From DYGT01 sp964607795 (GTDB taxonomy: Bacteria; Patescibacteriota; Microgenomatia; UBA8517), in contig CAZSLA010000015.1 in NCBI GenBank assembly GCA_964607795.1, positions 1 through 20,949 of the forward strand: 20,949 bases of DNA, in the 5' to 3' direction. Positions 5,884-13,781 of the stretch are shown here, piece after piece. The notes under the pieces were generated by a model. The model had not been told where the DNA came from. It worked only from the letters and a program-made list of their open reading frames with translations, and searched no databases. The position numbers and the translations under genes were made by a program. Position 1 is the stretch's first letter. Every line of letters begins with the position of its first letter.

Positions 5884-6066
5884 AACCAAATAATTAAAAT
5901 AACTCCAGTCAATCCAGCCTTAAACACCAAACCTTTACATCTGTCATTTTTTGATTTTAGCAGTTGGATCATATAAAAACCATCAATTTGAAGCGAATTA
6001 AGTGGTATGGGATGTGGCAAGTTGTGGTTGTAAGTCGGGAATATGGATATAGCCTGGAGCGTTTTG

Positions 6067-6096
6067 TATAATAGTTCTGACATCGTTCACGATGTC
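6067..6096 (+). promoter_or_regulatory. TATAAT box followed by a perfect hairpin at the predicted transcript start
   Basis: TATAAT lies at 6067-6072. Seven nt after it starts GACATCG (6079-6085), which pairs perfectly with CGATGTC (6090-6096) around TTCA. A transcript from this box would begin with a 5' hairpin. It could give a leadered transcript of the 6142 gene or a short RNA. No clear -35 is visible. Confidence 0.4.
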
Positions 6097-6126
6097 CCGC
6101 TCACTTCATTATTACATGATCTTTTT

Positions 6127-6135
6127 TGCTAAAAT
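6127..6135 (+). promoter_or_regulatory. extended -10 promoter of the 6142 operon, leaderless spacing
   Basis: TGCTAAAAT, identical to the box before the tRNA cluster, then 6 nt to the ATG at 6142. Confidence 0.65.
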
Positions 6136-6141
6136 AGGTGC

Positions 6142-6618
6142 ATGGTAGATTTTTTCTTGCAAAATCCCGAAATTCCGCCTACCACACATCCCCAGCTTAA
6201 GGCTGCAATCAACAAGCTTAAGCACATGAGCTCGGAAAAAAAGGCCATTGAAGCGGCTTTTGAGCTTTTGGCAAAAAAGTATAAAAGCGGCAGGTTTAGA
6301 ACTTATCTTTATTTTTGGCGGGCATTTGAGACTGACCCCAACAGGCTTTGGGACAGGCAGGGTTTTTTGCACTGCCACCAGCAAAACTTTCTTCTCAGGC
6401 TACTTTTAGTAAAAAGCGGCTGGATCAGGGCGGAAAGCTTGAGACCAGGCTATAGCTTGGTGTGGTACGTCTCCCCGCATCAGTTTTTGGTTTATCAAAA
6501 GGGTAAGCACCGGCGCCTTGCGCTTGACCCCTGGAACTATCACCATGGCACAAAAATTGGTGAATATGCTACAGGCTTTGGTAAAAAAAGCCTCACAGAA
6601 TTTGCGGAATTTTTTTGA
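6142..6618 (+). CDS. transglutaminase-like (cysteine protease fold) protein, putative
   Basis: A 158-residue protein without a signal peptide. A possible Cys-His-Asp triad is visible. Cys78 begins a helix (CHQQNFLLRLLLVKSG, as in C..ya.l...llr..G of transglutaminase-like proteins). His113 follows the next strand (SPHQFLVY), and Asp129 lies in LALDPWNY. Spacing of about 35 and 16 residues fits that superfamily. No wider similarity is recognised, so function (peptidase, acyl transfer or inactive) is open. It is the first gene of an operon. Its TGA overlaps by one base the ATG (6618) of the membrane glycosyltransferase-type gene, so translation is probably coupled. Confidence 0.6.
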   Translation: MVDFFLQNPEIPPTTHPQLKAAINKLKHMSSEKKAIEAAFELLAKKYKSGRFRTYLYFWRAFETDPNRLWDRQGFLHCHQQNFLLRLLLVKSGWIRAESLRPGYSLVWYVSPHQFLVYQKGKHRRLALDPWNYHHGTKIGEYATGFGKKSLTEFAEFF

Positions 6619-8018
6619 TGAAAAAAATTATATTTCTTGTGCTTTCATTTTCTTTTTTGTTTTCGCTTGGATTTGTCTTGGGAAGGGTTGACCAAGACTA
6701 TTTTTCTTTTTATTACGTTGGCAAAGGTGTGGCCGAGGGCGGCATGATGTATGGGGATTTTGTTGACAATAAAGGCCCTGTTTTGTATTGGTTTTTTGCT
6801 TTTTTGCACCTTGTTTTTTCGGGCAACTACCTTGTGGCTCTTGTGGCTGCAAGTACGTTGGTTGACGCGGCGGCGATTATCTTTTTGCTTTTATTTGCCA
6901 AAGACCGCTTTAAATTGGTTTTGCCCGCGCGCTTTTTAGAAAGCTTTATCTTGAGTCTTTTTTTGGTAAGTTTTTACAAAAGCTTTTCTTTGGGCATGTT
7001 TATGGGCGGGTTTTATGCGGAAAGCCTGGGAGTAATGTGGGTGTCAGCTTGCTTTTATGCTCTGGGAAAAAAGAAATTTTTTGTCGCAGGAGTGCTTTTT
7101 TGTCTAGCTGTTCTTTCTCGCCAGACGCTTGTTTTCTGGGGAATATGGTTTGTGTACGAGCTTTTGAGAGTCCGCGGTAGTTTATATAAAAACGCCATGC
7201 GTGCAAGCACGGGGGCGTTGTTGGCACTCGCGGCTATTGCCTTGGCGCTTTTTATCAAGGGCGACCTCTGGGAATTTTGGCGGGCCATAACCGGATTAAG
7301 CCTTGCTTATGTAGGCCATGTGACGGGCCACTATTGGCTTCAGTTAAAGGCTGTAGTTATGACCGAGGCCAGAATTGCGGCCTCACTTGTATTTTTTGTT
7401 GTCATGACGGTGCTGCTTTATATACAAAAAGGCGCAAAAGAGACGCAAGGGTTTTTAGTAGCCTTTGTTTCGGGCTTGCTTGCAAGCTTTGTCGGAGGAC
7501 TTTTTTATTTCCACCACTTCATGCAATTTACTCCTGCTTTTTTGACAGTCTTTTTGTGTGTGTTTAGCCTTGAGATTAAATTCGCGCGTTTTATAATGGC
7601 TTGCATGGCACTTTTTTTACTTTCCAATTATTTGTACTTTTTTTCCTCTACAAGGCAATTTACTACAGCCGATGCAGAGTTTGTTTGCCAAGCTGCCAAT
7701 GGCCGCAACATCCAAGTGGTACCCTATTACCCCGAGCTGTATGCAACAACCGGCCTCACTTCGCCTGATCGCTATTACCAGTCGTTTCGCCTCAGCTCAT
7801 TTTACAATCGCGACCCGGAGCCGCATTGGGACGAGCACATTAGACTATTGGAACCCAAAATTAAAAACACCAGTTTTGTCGTGGTTGAGGCAAATGCGTT
7901 TGATAGCGAAATTGCCGGCGAGTATTTGCAAAGGCTTAAGAGCGCATTTTCTTTAGAGCTTGCCTCCAGGGTAAGTCGCGGAGCACAGACAATTTCCATA
8001 TATGAACAGGTTGATTAG
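6618..8018 (+). CDS. GT-C type membrane glycosyltransferase (PMT/ArnT-like)
   Basis: A 466-residue polytopic protein with about 9-11 hydrophobic segments and a soluble C-terminal part of about 130 residues. After the first helix comes a loop with DQDYFSFYYVGKGV and MMYGDFVDNKGPVLYW. This arrangement (acidic residue, then Y.DF.DNKGP) is typical of dolichyl- or undecaprenyl-phosphate sugar dependent GT-C enzymes. These transfer a lipid-linked sugar on the outer face of the membrane. Donor and acceptor are unknown. ATG 6618 is preferred over the TTG one codon earlier, because it forms a TGATG junction with the gene before. It overlaps the next gene by 17 nt. Confidence 0.8.
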   Translation: MKKIIFLVLSFSFLFSLGFVLGRVDQDYFSFYYVGKGVAEGGMMYGDFVDNKGPVLYWFFAFLHLVFSGNYLVALVAASTLVDAAAIIFLLLFAKDRFKLVLPARFLESFILSLFLVSFYKSFSLGMFMGGFYAESLGVMWVSACFYALGKKKFFVAGVLFCLAVLSRQTLVFWGIWFVYELLRVRGSLYKNAMRASTGALLALAAIALALFIKGDLWEFWRAITGLSLAYVGHVTGHYWLQLKAVVMTEARIAASLVFFVVMTVLLYIQKGAKETQGFLVAFVSGLLASFVGGLFYFHHFMQFTPAFLTVFLCVFSLEIKFARFIMACMALFLLSNYLYFFSSTRQFTTADAEFVCQAANGRNIQVVPYYPELYATTGLTSPDRYYQSFRLSSFYNRDPEPHWDEHIRLLEPKIKNTSFVVVEANAFDSEIAGEYLQRLKSAFSLELASRVSRGAQTISIYEQVD

Positions 8019-9468
8019 CGCCTTGGCAACAGCTTTAGTGGCAGCGGCTTTTTTTGGGCGGGCTTTGGTCGTTTTGGACCCTGACTTTGGTTGGCATGTG
8101 CGCTTGGGGGAGATTATCTCAAAAAGCGGCATCCCCCGTACGGACCCCTTTTCCTACACCATGCCGAGCTACCCCTTTGTAGACCATGAATGGCTTACAA
8201 ATGTGGGCATGTACCAGCTAAACTCTCTTTTTGGCTATAACAGCTTGGTCATTTTATTTACACTTTTATTGGCGACCTGCCTCTTGGTAGGTTTTAGAAG
8301 AAAAATATTTTTGAACAATTATCATCTTGGTCTGGTTTTTTTGTTTTTGGCCACAATCATGCCTTATTTTGGTGTGCGCCCTCAGGTGCAATCCTGGCTT
8401 TATCTTGCAGTTTTATTAAGGTTAATTGAAGATAAAGTCTTTAAAAAACTCTTTTGCTTAATTCCTTTGTTGGCTCTGTTGTGGGCTAATGTGCACGGAA
8501 GCTTTGCCATTTTGATTGTGGTTTTGGCAATAGACTTGGCGGTCAGCTCATACAAGCCAAGAAAGATCCACAAAAAGAAGTTAATAATTTTACTTTTGAG
8601 CTGTTTGGCAACGGTCATAACGCCTTATTTTTACCGCTCCTGGTGGGAAGTGTACATGCAAATTACGGACTCCGCTCTTCGCTGGCGGGTCCAGGAGTGG
8701 CAACCGAGCTTTATGTCTTTTAGCCTGCCATTCATTTTTTATCTGGCGATTTATCTGGTGGCGCTTAAAGTGTATTGGCGCAGTTTACCAAAAAGTTTTG
8801 TATTTATTTCTTTGTTCTTTTTTGTCCAGGCAATTTCAAGTACCCGACATGTGCCTTTGTGGGCTATAGCCGCCACTCCGTTAATTTTAAAGAGCTTCGG
8901 TTTGCTGGGAAAGCAAGTGGCAAAAGTTAAACTAGGAAGCCAAAGGTTGAAAATTGCCGGCAATTTTTTTTTGGTAGCAACCGTGCTAGTATTTTTCGTT
9001 CAAACGTGCTTTGCTTTGATCGGAGCCAGGTCAAATGTCGAGGCCAATTTTTATCCCAAAGGGGCAACTGAGTATTTATCAGATAACCCACAAGGCAGAA
9101 TTTTCTCGCTTTATAACTGGGGTGGCTATCTGATCTGGAAGCTGCCGCGAGAAAAAGTTTATATCGACGGCCGCATGCCCAGCTGGCGGTATGACCGGGC
9201 CCCAGCGTCTGAAAGCAATAACACAATGAAGGATTATTTGGATATATTAAAAGGGGATAAAGATTTTAACGCAGAGGCAGATAAATATAGTATCGATTAC
9301 GTACTTTTACCCCAAGAAAATAATAGAGAAAATATTATTGAAAAGCTGACTGATTTAATAACGCCGAAAAAAGAAGATGAATTCTCATTATATGAATACT
9401 TGCCAAATAACGGCTGGGAAGAAATATACAGCGACAATATCTCGCTTATTTATGAACGAAAGGTATAA
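8002..9468 (+). CDS. GT-C family membrane protein, putative glycosyltransferase
   Basis: A 488-residue polytopic protein. After helix 1 it has DPDFGWHVRLGEII, then a segment with FVDHEWLTNVG. The paired D/H-containing first loop is typical of a large bacterial family of GT-C-like membrane proteins with 9-11 helices. The C-terminal about 130 residues are extracytoplasmic, including LYNWGGYLIWKLP and YIDGRMP, found in that family. It overlaps the previous gene by 17 nt and its stop overlaps the TATAAT box of dnaG. The role is probably transfer of lipid-linked sugars in envelope glycan or protein glycosylation; the substrate is unknown. Confidence 0.75.
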   Translation: MNRLISALATALVAAAFFGRALVVLDPDFGWHVRLGEIISKSGIPRTDPFSYTMPSYPFVDHEWLTNVGMYQLNSLFGYNSLVILFTLLLATCLLVGFRRKIFLNNYHLGLVFLFLATIMPYFGVRPQVQSWLYLAVLLRLIEDKVFKKLFCLIPLLALLWANVHGSFAILIVVLAIDLAVSSYKPRKIHKKKLIILLLSCLATVITPYFYRSWWEVYMQITDSALRWRVQEWQPSFMSFSLPFIFYLAIYLVALKVYWRSLPKSFVFISLFFFVQAISSTRHVPLWAIAATPLILKSFGLLGKQVAKVKLGSQRLKIAGNFFLVATVLVFFVQTCFALIGARSNVEANFYPKGATEYLSDNPQGRIFSLYNWGGYLIWKLPREKVYIDGRMPSWRYDRAPASESNNTMKDYLDILKGDKDFNAEADKYSIDYVLLPQENNRENIIEKLTDLITPKKEDEFSLYEYLPNNGWEEIYSDNISLIYERKV

Positions 9469-9469
9469 T
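9464..9469 (+). promoter_or_regulatory. -10 box of dnaG, leaderless spacing
   Basis: TATAAT overlaps the stop codon of the preceding gene and is followed by 8 nt before the dnaG ATG at 9478. Confidence 0.65.
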
Positions 9470-9477
9470 ATGCCTAA

Positions 9478-11229
9478 ATGACAGATCAAGTTGAAGAAAT
9501 TAAAAACAAGATTGACATTGTGGATATTATCGGCTCCCATATAAGCCTGAAAAAGGCCGGCTCCAATTACAAAGGACTGTGTCCCTTTCATCAGGAAAAA
9601 ACGCCTTCGTTTATGGTCAGCCCCGAGCTTCAGATCTATAAATGTTTTGGCTGCGGCGAGGCAGGTGATGTGTTTACTTTTTTGGAAAAATACGAAGGTT
9701 TGGAATTTCGTGAAGCTTTGGAGGTGTTGGCTGAGAAAGCTGGGTTTAAGCTTGAAAATCGCAATTTTGGCCAAAAAAGCAAAAAAGAGCGGGCAATTGA
9801 AATCAATACTCAGGCGGCCAGTCTTTATCATTATCTTTTGTTAAAACATTCGTTTGGCAAAGAGGCCTTGGCATATGCCACCCAAGTCCGCGGGCTTGAA
9901 CCCGGTACCCTTTCTGCTTTTGAACTCGGCTTTGCGCCCGAAAAAAGCGGCATCTTGATTTCTCAGCTAAAAAAGAAAGGTATTAAAGAAACAGAGCTTG
10001 TTGAGGCCGGGCTGGTTTATACCACAAGCTACGGCCCCGTTGAGCGCTTTCGCGGCCGGTTGATTTTTCCGCTTAAAGACCACCGTGGCCGCACTTTGGC
10101 GCTTGCCGGGCGGATTTTGCCCCAATATGACACGGGTAATATCGGTAAATACATCAATTCGCCCGAAACCGCAAGTTATCACAAAAGTGAAGTGGTATAT
10201 GGCCTTGATGCAGCCAAAAGTGAAATTAAAAAGCGCGGCCAAATCGTAATTGTTGAAGGAGAGCTCGATTTGCTTACCCCTTGGCAGATTGGAGTAAAAA
10301 ATATTGTGGCCATCAAAGGAACAGCCTTTACCCAAGGTCAGGTTCGGCTTTTGAGCCGTTTTAGTAAAAATTGGGTGATGGCGCTAGACGCTGACTTTGC
10401 AGGAGATAGGGCTGCGGTTAGTGCTATACAGACAGCCTTAAATATGGGAATTTCAGTTAAGGTGGCAAAGTTGGGCAAACACAAAGACCCGGATGAATTT
10501 GCCCGGGCCGATCCCGACGGCTTTAAAAAAGCCATTTTAAACGCCCAGGATGCGTGGGATTTTTTGTTTGAGCAGATTTTTTCCAAGTATGACGCAAAAA
10601 CTGGTTCTGGCAAGGCAGCTATTAGCCGCGAAGTGTCCCCGATCTTATCCGGGATCGAAGACACCATTGTTCAAGATCACTATGTTAAAAAAATTGCTTT
10701 TAAGCTTGGTGTGGATGAAGAAGCGGTTCGGAAGCGCATAACTGCTCCTAAAAATGAAATCCAAGCCGAAGCCGAAGAAATGTCAGAACCAGAAGACGCC
10801 CGCTTGAGTCTGGAAAAGCGGCTTGTTGCTGTAATTTTGCAAGCTGACCCAGAGCATCTTTTGCATGCAGAAGTTGCCGCTTTGTTTCTCCGGCCTTTTA
10901 CTAAAAAATTACTTGCCAAATTGATTGCATTTTTGGCAGAACAGGAATTTGAGCCCCAGGCCTTTTCTCATAGTTTGCCGTCCGAGCTAAGAAGCGGGTT
11001 TAACGAGCTGTATTTACATGAGGATCTATGCAAAGGAGGCTTTGATCCTCGCCGCGAGCTTGAGAAATTAACCTTAAGGCTAAAAGCCATGGCTGTGCAC
11101 GAACGCATGGAGGAGCTGACCCGTAAAATGAAGCAAGCCGAATCAAAGGGAAATGAGGAGCTTTTGCGGCAGTATGAAGAAGAATTTGCCGCACTAAGCC
11201 AAAAGAGGTCCGAAATTGAGGGCGCTTGA
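9478..11229 (+). CDS. dnaG: DNA primase DnaG
   Basis: A 583-residue bacterial replicative primase, which makes RNA primers at the fork together with the DnaB helicase. The N-terminal zinc-binding domain has Cys35-x2-His38 and Cys56-x2-Cys59 (CPFH, CFGC). The catalytic TOPRIM domain has E260-G-E262-L-D264 and the metal-binding D304-A-D306. EGELD replaces the more usual EGYMD, with the catalytic Glu kept. The C-terminal about 150 residues are less conserved and would be the helicase-binding part. Length is normal. Arginine codons are mostly CGN, unlike the 1604-5308 genes. The start is set by the TATAAT box 8 nt upstream. rpoD follows after 69 nt, the classic dnaG-rpoD neighbourhood. Confidence 0.97.
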   Translation: MTDQVEEIKNKIDIVDIIGSHISLKKAGSNYKGLCPFHQEKTPSFMVSPELQIYKCFGCGEAGDVFTFLEKYEGLEFREALEVLAEKAGFKLENRNFGQKSKKERAIEINTQAASLYHYLLLKHSFGKEALAYATQVRGLEPGTLSAFELGFAPEKSGILISQLKKKGIKETELVEAGLVYTTSYGPVERFRGRLIFPLKDHRGRTLALAGRILPQYDTGNIGKYINSPETASYHKSEVVYGLDAAKSEIKKRGQIVIVEGELDLLTPWQIGVKNIVAIKGTAFTQGQVRLLSRFSKNWVMALDADFAGDRAAVSAIQTALNMGISVKVAKLGKHKDPDEFARADPDGFKKAILNAQDAWDFLFEQIFSKYDAKTGSGKAAISREVSPILSGIEDTIVQDHYVKKIAFKLGVDEEAVRKRITAPKNEIQAEAEEMSEPEDARLSLEKRLVAVILQADPEHLLHAEVAALFLRPFTKKLLAKLIAFLAEQEFEPQAFSHSLPSELRSGFNELYLHEDLCKGGFDPRRELEKLTLRLKAMAVHERMEELTRKMKQAESKGNEELLRQYEEEFAALSQKRSEIEGA

Positions 11230-11253
11230 TAGTTTGGATTTTGAGTGTATAAT
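11226..11253 (+). promoter_or_regulatory. promoter of rpoD
   Basis: TTGATA (11226-11231), a 16-nt spacer, then TATAAT (11248-11253). It is one of the few complete -35/-10 pairs in the window. Transcription would give a 5' leader of about 38 nt containing a terminator-like hairpin, unlike the leaderless neighbours. Confidence 0.7.
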
Positions 11254-11266
11254 AAGATAAATTGCG

Positions 11267-11292
11267 GCGAGTGAGGCTCGCAGTTTTTTATT
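11267..11292 (+). terminator. intrinsic terminator of dnaG / possible attenuator of rpoD
   Basis: GCGAG (11267-11271) pairs with CTCGC (11277-11281) around TGAGG and is followed by AG and six T. It lies after the dnaG stop but also after the rpoD promoter, so it would also act on rpoD transcripts. Confidence 0.6.
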
Positions 11293-11298
11293 GTCCCC

Positions 11299-12396
11299 AT
11301 GTTGCGAAAAGCTACTGAAGAATTAGTCAAAAAAGGCAAGAAGCAAGGTTTTTTGACGCAGGAAGATATTTTACAAGTCTTTCCTGATGCCGAAAAGCGC
11401 TTGCCGGAGTTGGATGAATTTTATAGTGTTTTATTGGCCGATAAAATAGATGTTTTTGAATCCGTAACCACTGAGGAAGAGGATACAGAAAAGAAGTTTA
11501 ATATTGACCAAGAAATAGCCATTCTTGCCAAGCTAGAAGGTCCGGAAACCACAGATCCGGTGCGCCAGTACTTGCGGGAAATCGGCCAGTACCCCCTTTT
11601 AATAGCAGAAGAAGAAATTGAGCTTGCCAAAGGCTTTGATAAGGATCGCGCAGAGCGCGGGGAAAGCACAAGAAGCCGGCACAAAGACAAATTAATTGAA
11701 AGTAATTTGAGGCTTGTGGTTTCGATTGCCAAAAAGTACATTGGCCGCGGGCTTTCTTTGCTGGATCTTATTCAGGAAGGTAATCAGGGCTTGATCCGGG
11801 CCGTGGAAAAATACGATTGGCGGCGCGGCTTTAAATTCAGCACCTACGCCACCTGGTGGATCCGCCAGGCAATTACGCGGGCTATTGCGGACCAGGCACG
11901 CACCATCCGCATTCCGGTACACATGGTGGAAACTATCAATAAGCTCTACCGCACATCCCAACGCCTGATGCAGGACCTTGGCCGCGAGCCAACGCCCGAA
12001 GAAATCGGCGAAGAGCTTGGCATTTCGGCCGATCGTGTACGTGAGATTTTTAAAATTTCCCAGGAAGTCACGAGTCTGGACACCAAAGTGGGCGAGGATG
12101 AAGACAGTACACTGGGGGATTTTGTGGCTGATGAGACACGGCCCTCGCCGGTGGATACGGCAAGTAAGCAGCTTTTGAAAGATCATTTAGATGAGGTATT
12201 GCACACCCTGACTGAGCGCGAAGCCAAGGTTTTGACACTTCGTTTTGGGCTTGATGGCGGCCAACCCAAGACTTTGGAAGAAGTGGGTAAGGTTTTTGGG
12301 GTGACACGCGAGCGCATCCGGCAGATTGAGGCCAAGGCTTTAAGGAAACTCAAACACCCCTCCAGACGTAAAAAACTGCAGGATTATTTGGAATAA
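11299..12396 (+). CDS. rpoD: primary sigma factor RpoD (sigma-70)
   Basis: A 365-residue housekeeping sigma factor. It has a short region 1.1-like segment (about 7-55), region 1.2 (DPVRQYLREIG, 86-96), and region 2 with NLRLVVSIAKKYIGRG and the -10 recognition part around TYATWWIRQAI (182-192). Region 3 has REPTPEEIGEELGI. Region 4 has the helix-turn-helix EVGKVFGVTRERIRQIEAKA for -35 contact. No catalytic or DNA-contact block is missing. The protein is shorter than the E. coli one because the non-conserved insert between 1.2 and 2.1 is absent, as in many Gram-positive-type sigma factors. The ATG at 11299 gives a full region 1.1. Confidence 0.97.
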   Translation: MLRKATEELVKKGKKQGFLTQEDILQVFPDAEKRLPELDEFYSVLLADKIDVFESVTTEEEDTEKKFNIDQEIAILAKLEGPETTDPVRQYLREIGQYPLLIAEEEIELAKGFDKDRAERGESTRSRHKDKLIESNLRLVVSIAKKYIGRGLSLLDLIQEGNQGLIRAVEKYDWRRGFKFSTYATWWIRQAITRAIADQARTIRIPVHMVETINKLYRTSQRLMQDLGREPTPEEIGEELGISADRVREIFKISQEVTSLDTKVGEDEDSTLGDFVADETRPSPVDTASKQLLKDHLDEVLHTLTEREAKVLTLRFGLDGGQPKTLEEVGKVFGVTRERIRQIEAKALRKLKHPSRRKKLQDYLE

Positions 12397-12414
12397 TATA
12401 AGGATTTAGAGCCC

Positions 12415-13707
12415 TCACTTCACAAACCAATATAATAACAAGTGGTATGTTGCAATGGCAAAAGTGACTCCCAGAGAAATATTTTGGTATTTTTTTAGGT
12501 TCACTGCGGAAAGAGCGATGATAGGGGTTAAATACCAGCTTAAAACCAGGCTAAGCTTGGTGAGAATAAAAATTATATACACCCCCAAGCACGCACCAAA
12601 AAGCCTGTGGTAAGTATATTTTTTCATTAAAAACCAAAGCCCCAAAAATCCCCCTAAAACCATAAAAAGCAGGCTGTTGATTTTAAAGGCCAAAGTGTAA
12701 CTCATGACCTGGTCTAAAAGCCATATGCCAAGCGACGGGCTAATGGTTTGACCACGATAGTAGGTAAGTAAGTAGATAAAAGAATCTTTGCCTTGCCAAA
12801 AAGGCCAGTAGACAATTACCGCAACCATCAAGCACACAGCGCCAATTAAAACTAAGTTGGAGCATTTTTTTCTGGCAGTGATGTTGGCTTTTAACAAACT
12901 TGCTACATACAAGGGCGCAATAACAATGCTTGAATACTTGAGTAAAACAGATAGCAATAAAAAGAAAAATGAGCGGAGAATATGCTTATTTTTTACAAAC
13001 CACAAAGCTAGTAAAAGAAAAAATATGAGCAAAGATTCATTATGGGCATTGGCAGCAAGTTCATAAACGATTATGGGATGCCAACAATATAGATAAACAG
13101 CTTTTGCCAGGCGGGTAATTTTGTAGATGAGATAAATGTTTAATAAGTTTATGCCAATTAATAGGCTTTTGAACAAAATCACGGTTAAGTAATAATGATT
13201 GTGTCCAAGTACATTGATAAAACTCGCAATTAATAAAAACAAAGGGCCATAGAGCGTCGTTTTTGTGGACCAGAAATTACTTATTATCGGATAAAATGCG
13301 TCCTTGGGGAAACTGCTGTAAGTAGTCAAATATGGGTTGGCATTGTGGTTGACCACTCTACCTGCCGCAATATACGAGTGTAAATCGTTAGAAGTAAAAA
13401 AAGGAGTAAACATAAAACTTAAATGAAATATTAAGGTAAGGACAAAGATTATTTTTGTTTTGTTTTGGTCAAAATTAGACTTAAAAAGGATCCAAAAATA
13501 TACTAAATACAAAGCAAGAAGATGTCCAATCACTACATTTAAATGGCTAGGGATATGTAGGTTGAGTTCGCCGTATTTGTGAAGAAAAAAATAAAATGAA
13601 AGATAGAGTGCTTCGGTTGTTACTCCCGCAGCAACAAGTTTGTTACTAAAAAATTTTTTCTCTATAGCAATAAATCGCTTCCTGGACAAGCTCACACATT
13701 TTATCAA
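12415..13707 (-). CDS. GT-C membrane mannosyltransferase-like protein
   Basis: A polytopic protein of about 430 residues with roughly 10-12 hydrophobic segments. After the third to fourth helix comes FTSNDLHSYIAAGRVVNHNANPYLTTYS and then TTLYGPLFLL, the D..Y...GR.....NPY...YGP pattern of lipid-phosphosugar dependent GT-C mannosyltransferases of the GT87/MptB type. Start uncertain: the first in-frame codon is TTG 13707. TTG 13689 lies 8 nt after a TAAAAT box and would match the leaderless habit of this genome. It converges on rpoD with 18 nt between stops and is divergent from the surface-protein cluster. It may glycosylate envelope components; the acceptor is unknown. Confidence 0.75.
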   Translation of the reverse strand: MIKCVSLSRKRFIAIEKKFFSNKLVAAGVTTEALYLSFYFFLHKYGELNLHIPSHLNVVIGHLLALYLVYFWILFKSNFDQNKTKIIFVLTLIFHLSFMFTPFFTSNDLHSYIAAGRVVNHNANPYLTTYSSFPKDAFYPIISNFWSTKTTLYGPLFLLIASFINVLGHNHYYLTVILFKSLLIGINLLNIYLIYKITRLAKAVYLYCWHPIIVYELAANAHNESLLIFFLLLALWFVKNKHILRSFFFLLLSVLLKYSSIVIAPLYVASLLKANITARKKCSNLVLIGAVCLMVAVIVYWPFWQGKDSFIYLLTYYRGQTISPSLGIWLLDQVMSYTLAFKINSLLFMVLGGFLGLWFLMKKYTYHRLFGACLGVYIIFILTKLSLVLSWYLTPIIALSAVNLKKYQNISLGVTFAIATYHLLLYWFVK

Positions 13708-13769
13708 AAATTATGGAATAATTATCTGGTACTAATTGCTCCCGGCTGAAATTGAGGTATTAGTGTGTA

Positions 13770-13775
13770 TATAAT
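13770..13775 (+). promoter_or_regulatory. -10 box of the surface cluster, leaderless spacing
   Basis: TATAAT followed by GGGGTA and the ATG at 13782 (6 nt). Confidence 0.7.
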
Positions 13776-13781
13776 GGGGTA

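Noticed and set aside
5880..6083. A 67-codon minus-strand frame ending in an ATGA overlap with the cupin start
   Set aside because: The overlap is suggestive, but the text is not protein-like and there is no promoter or ribosome site before its ATG. The cupin has its own -10-like box.
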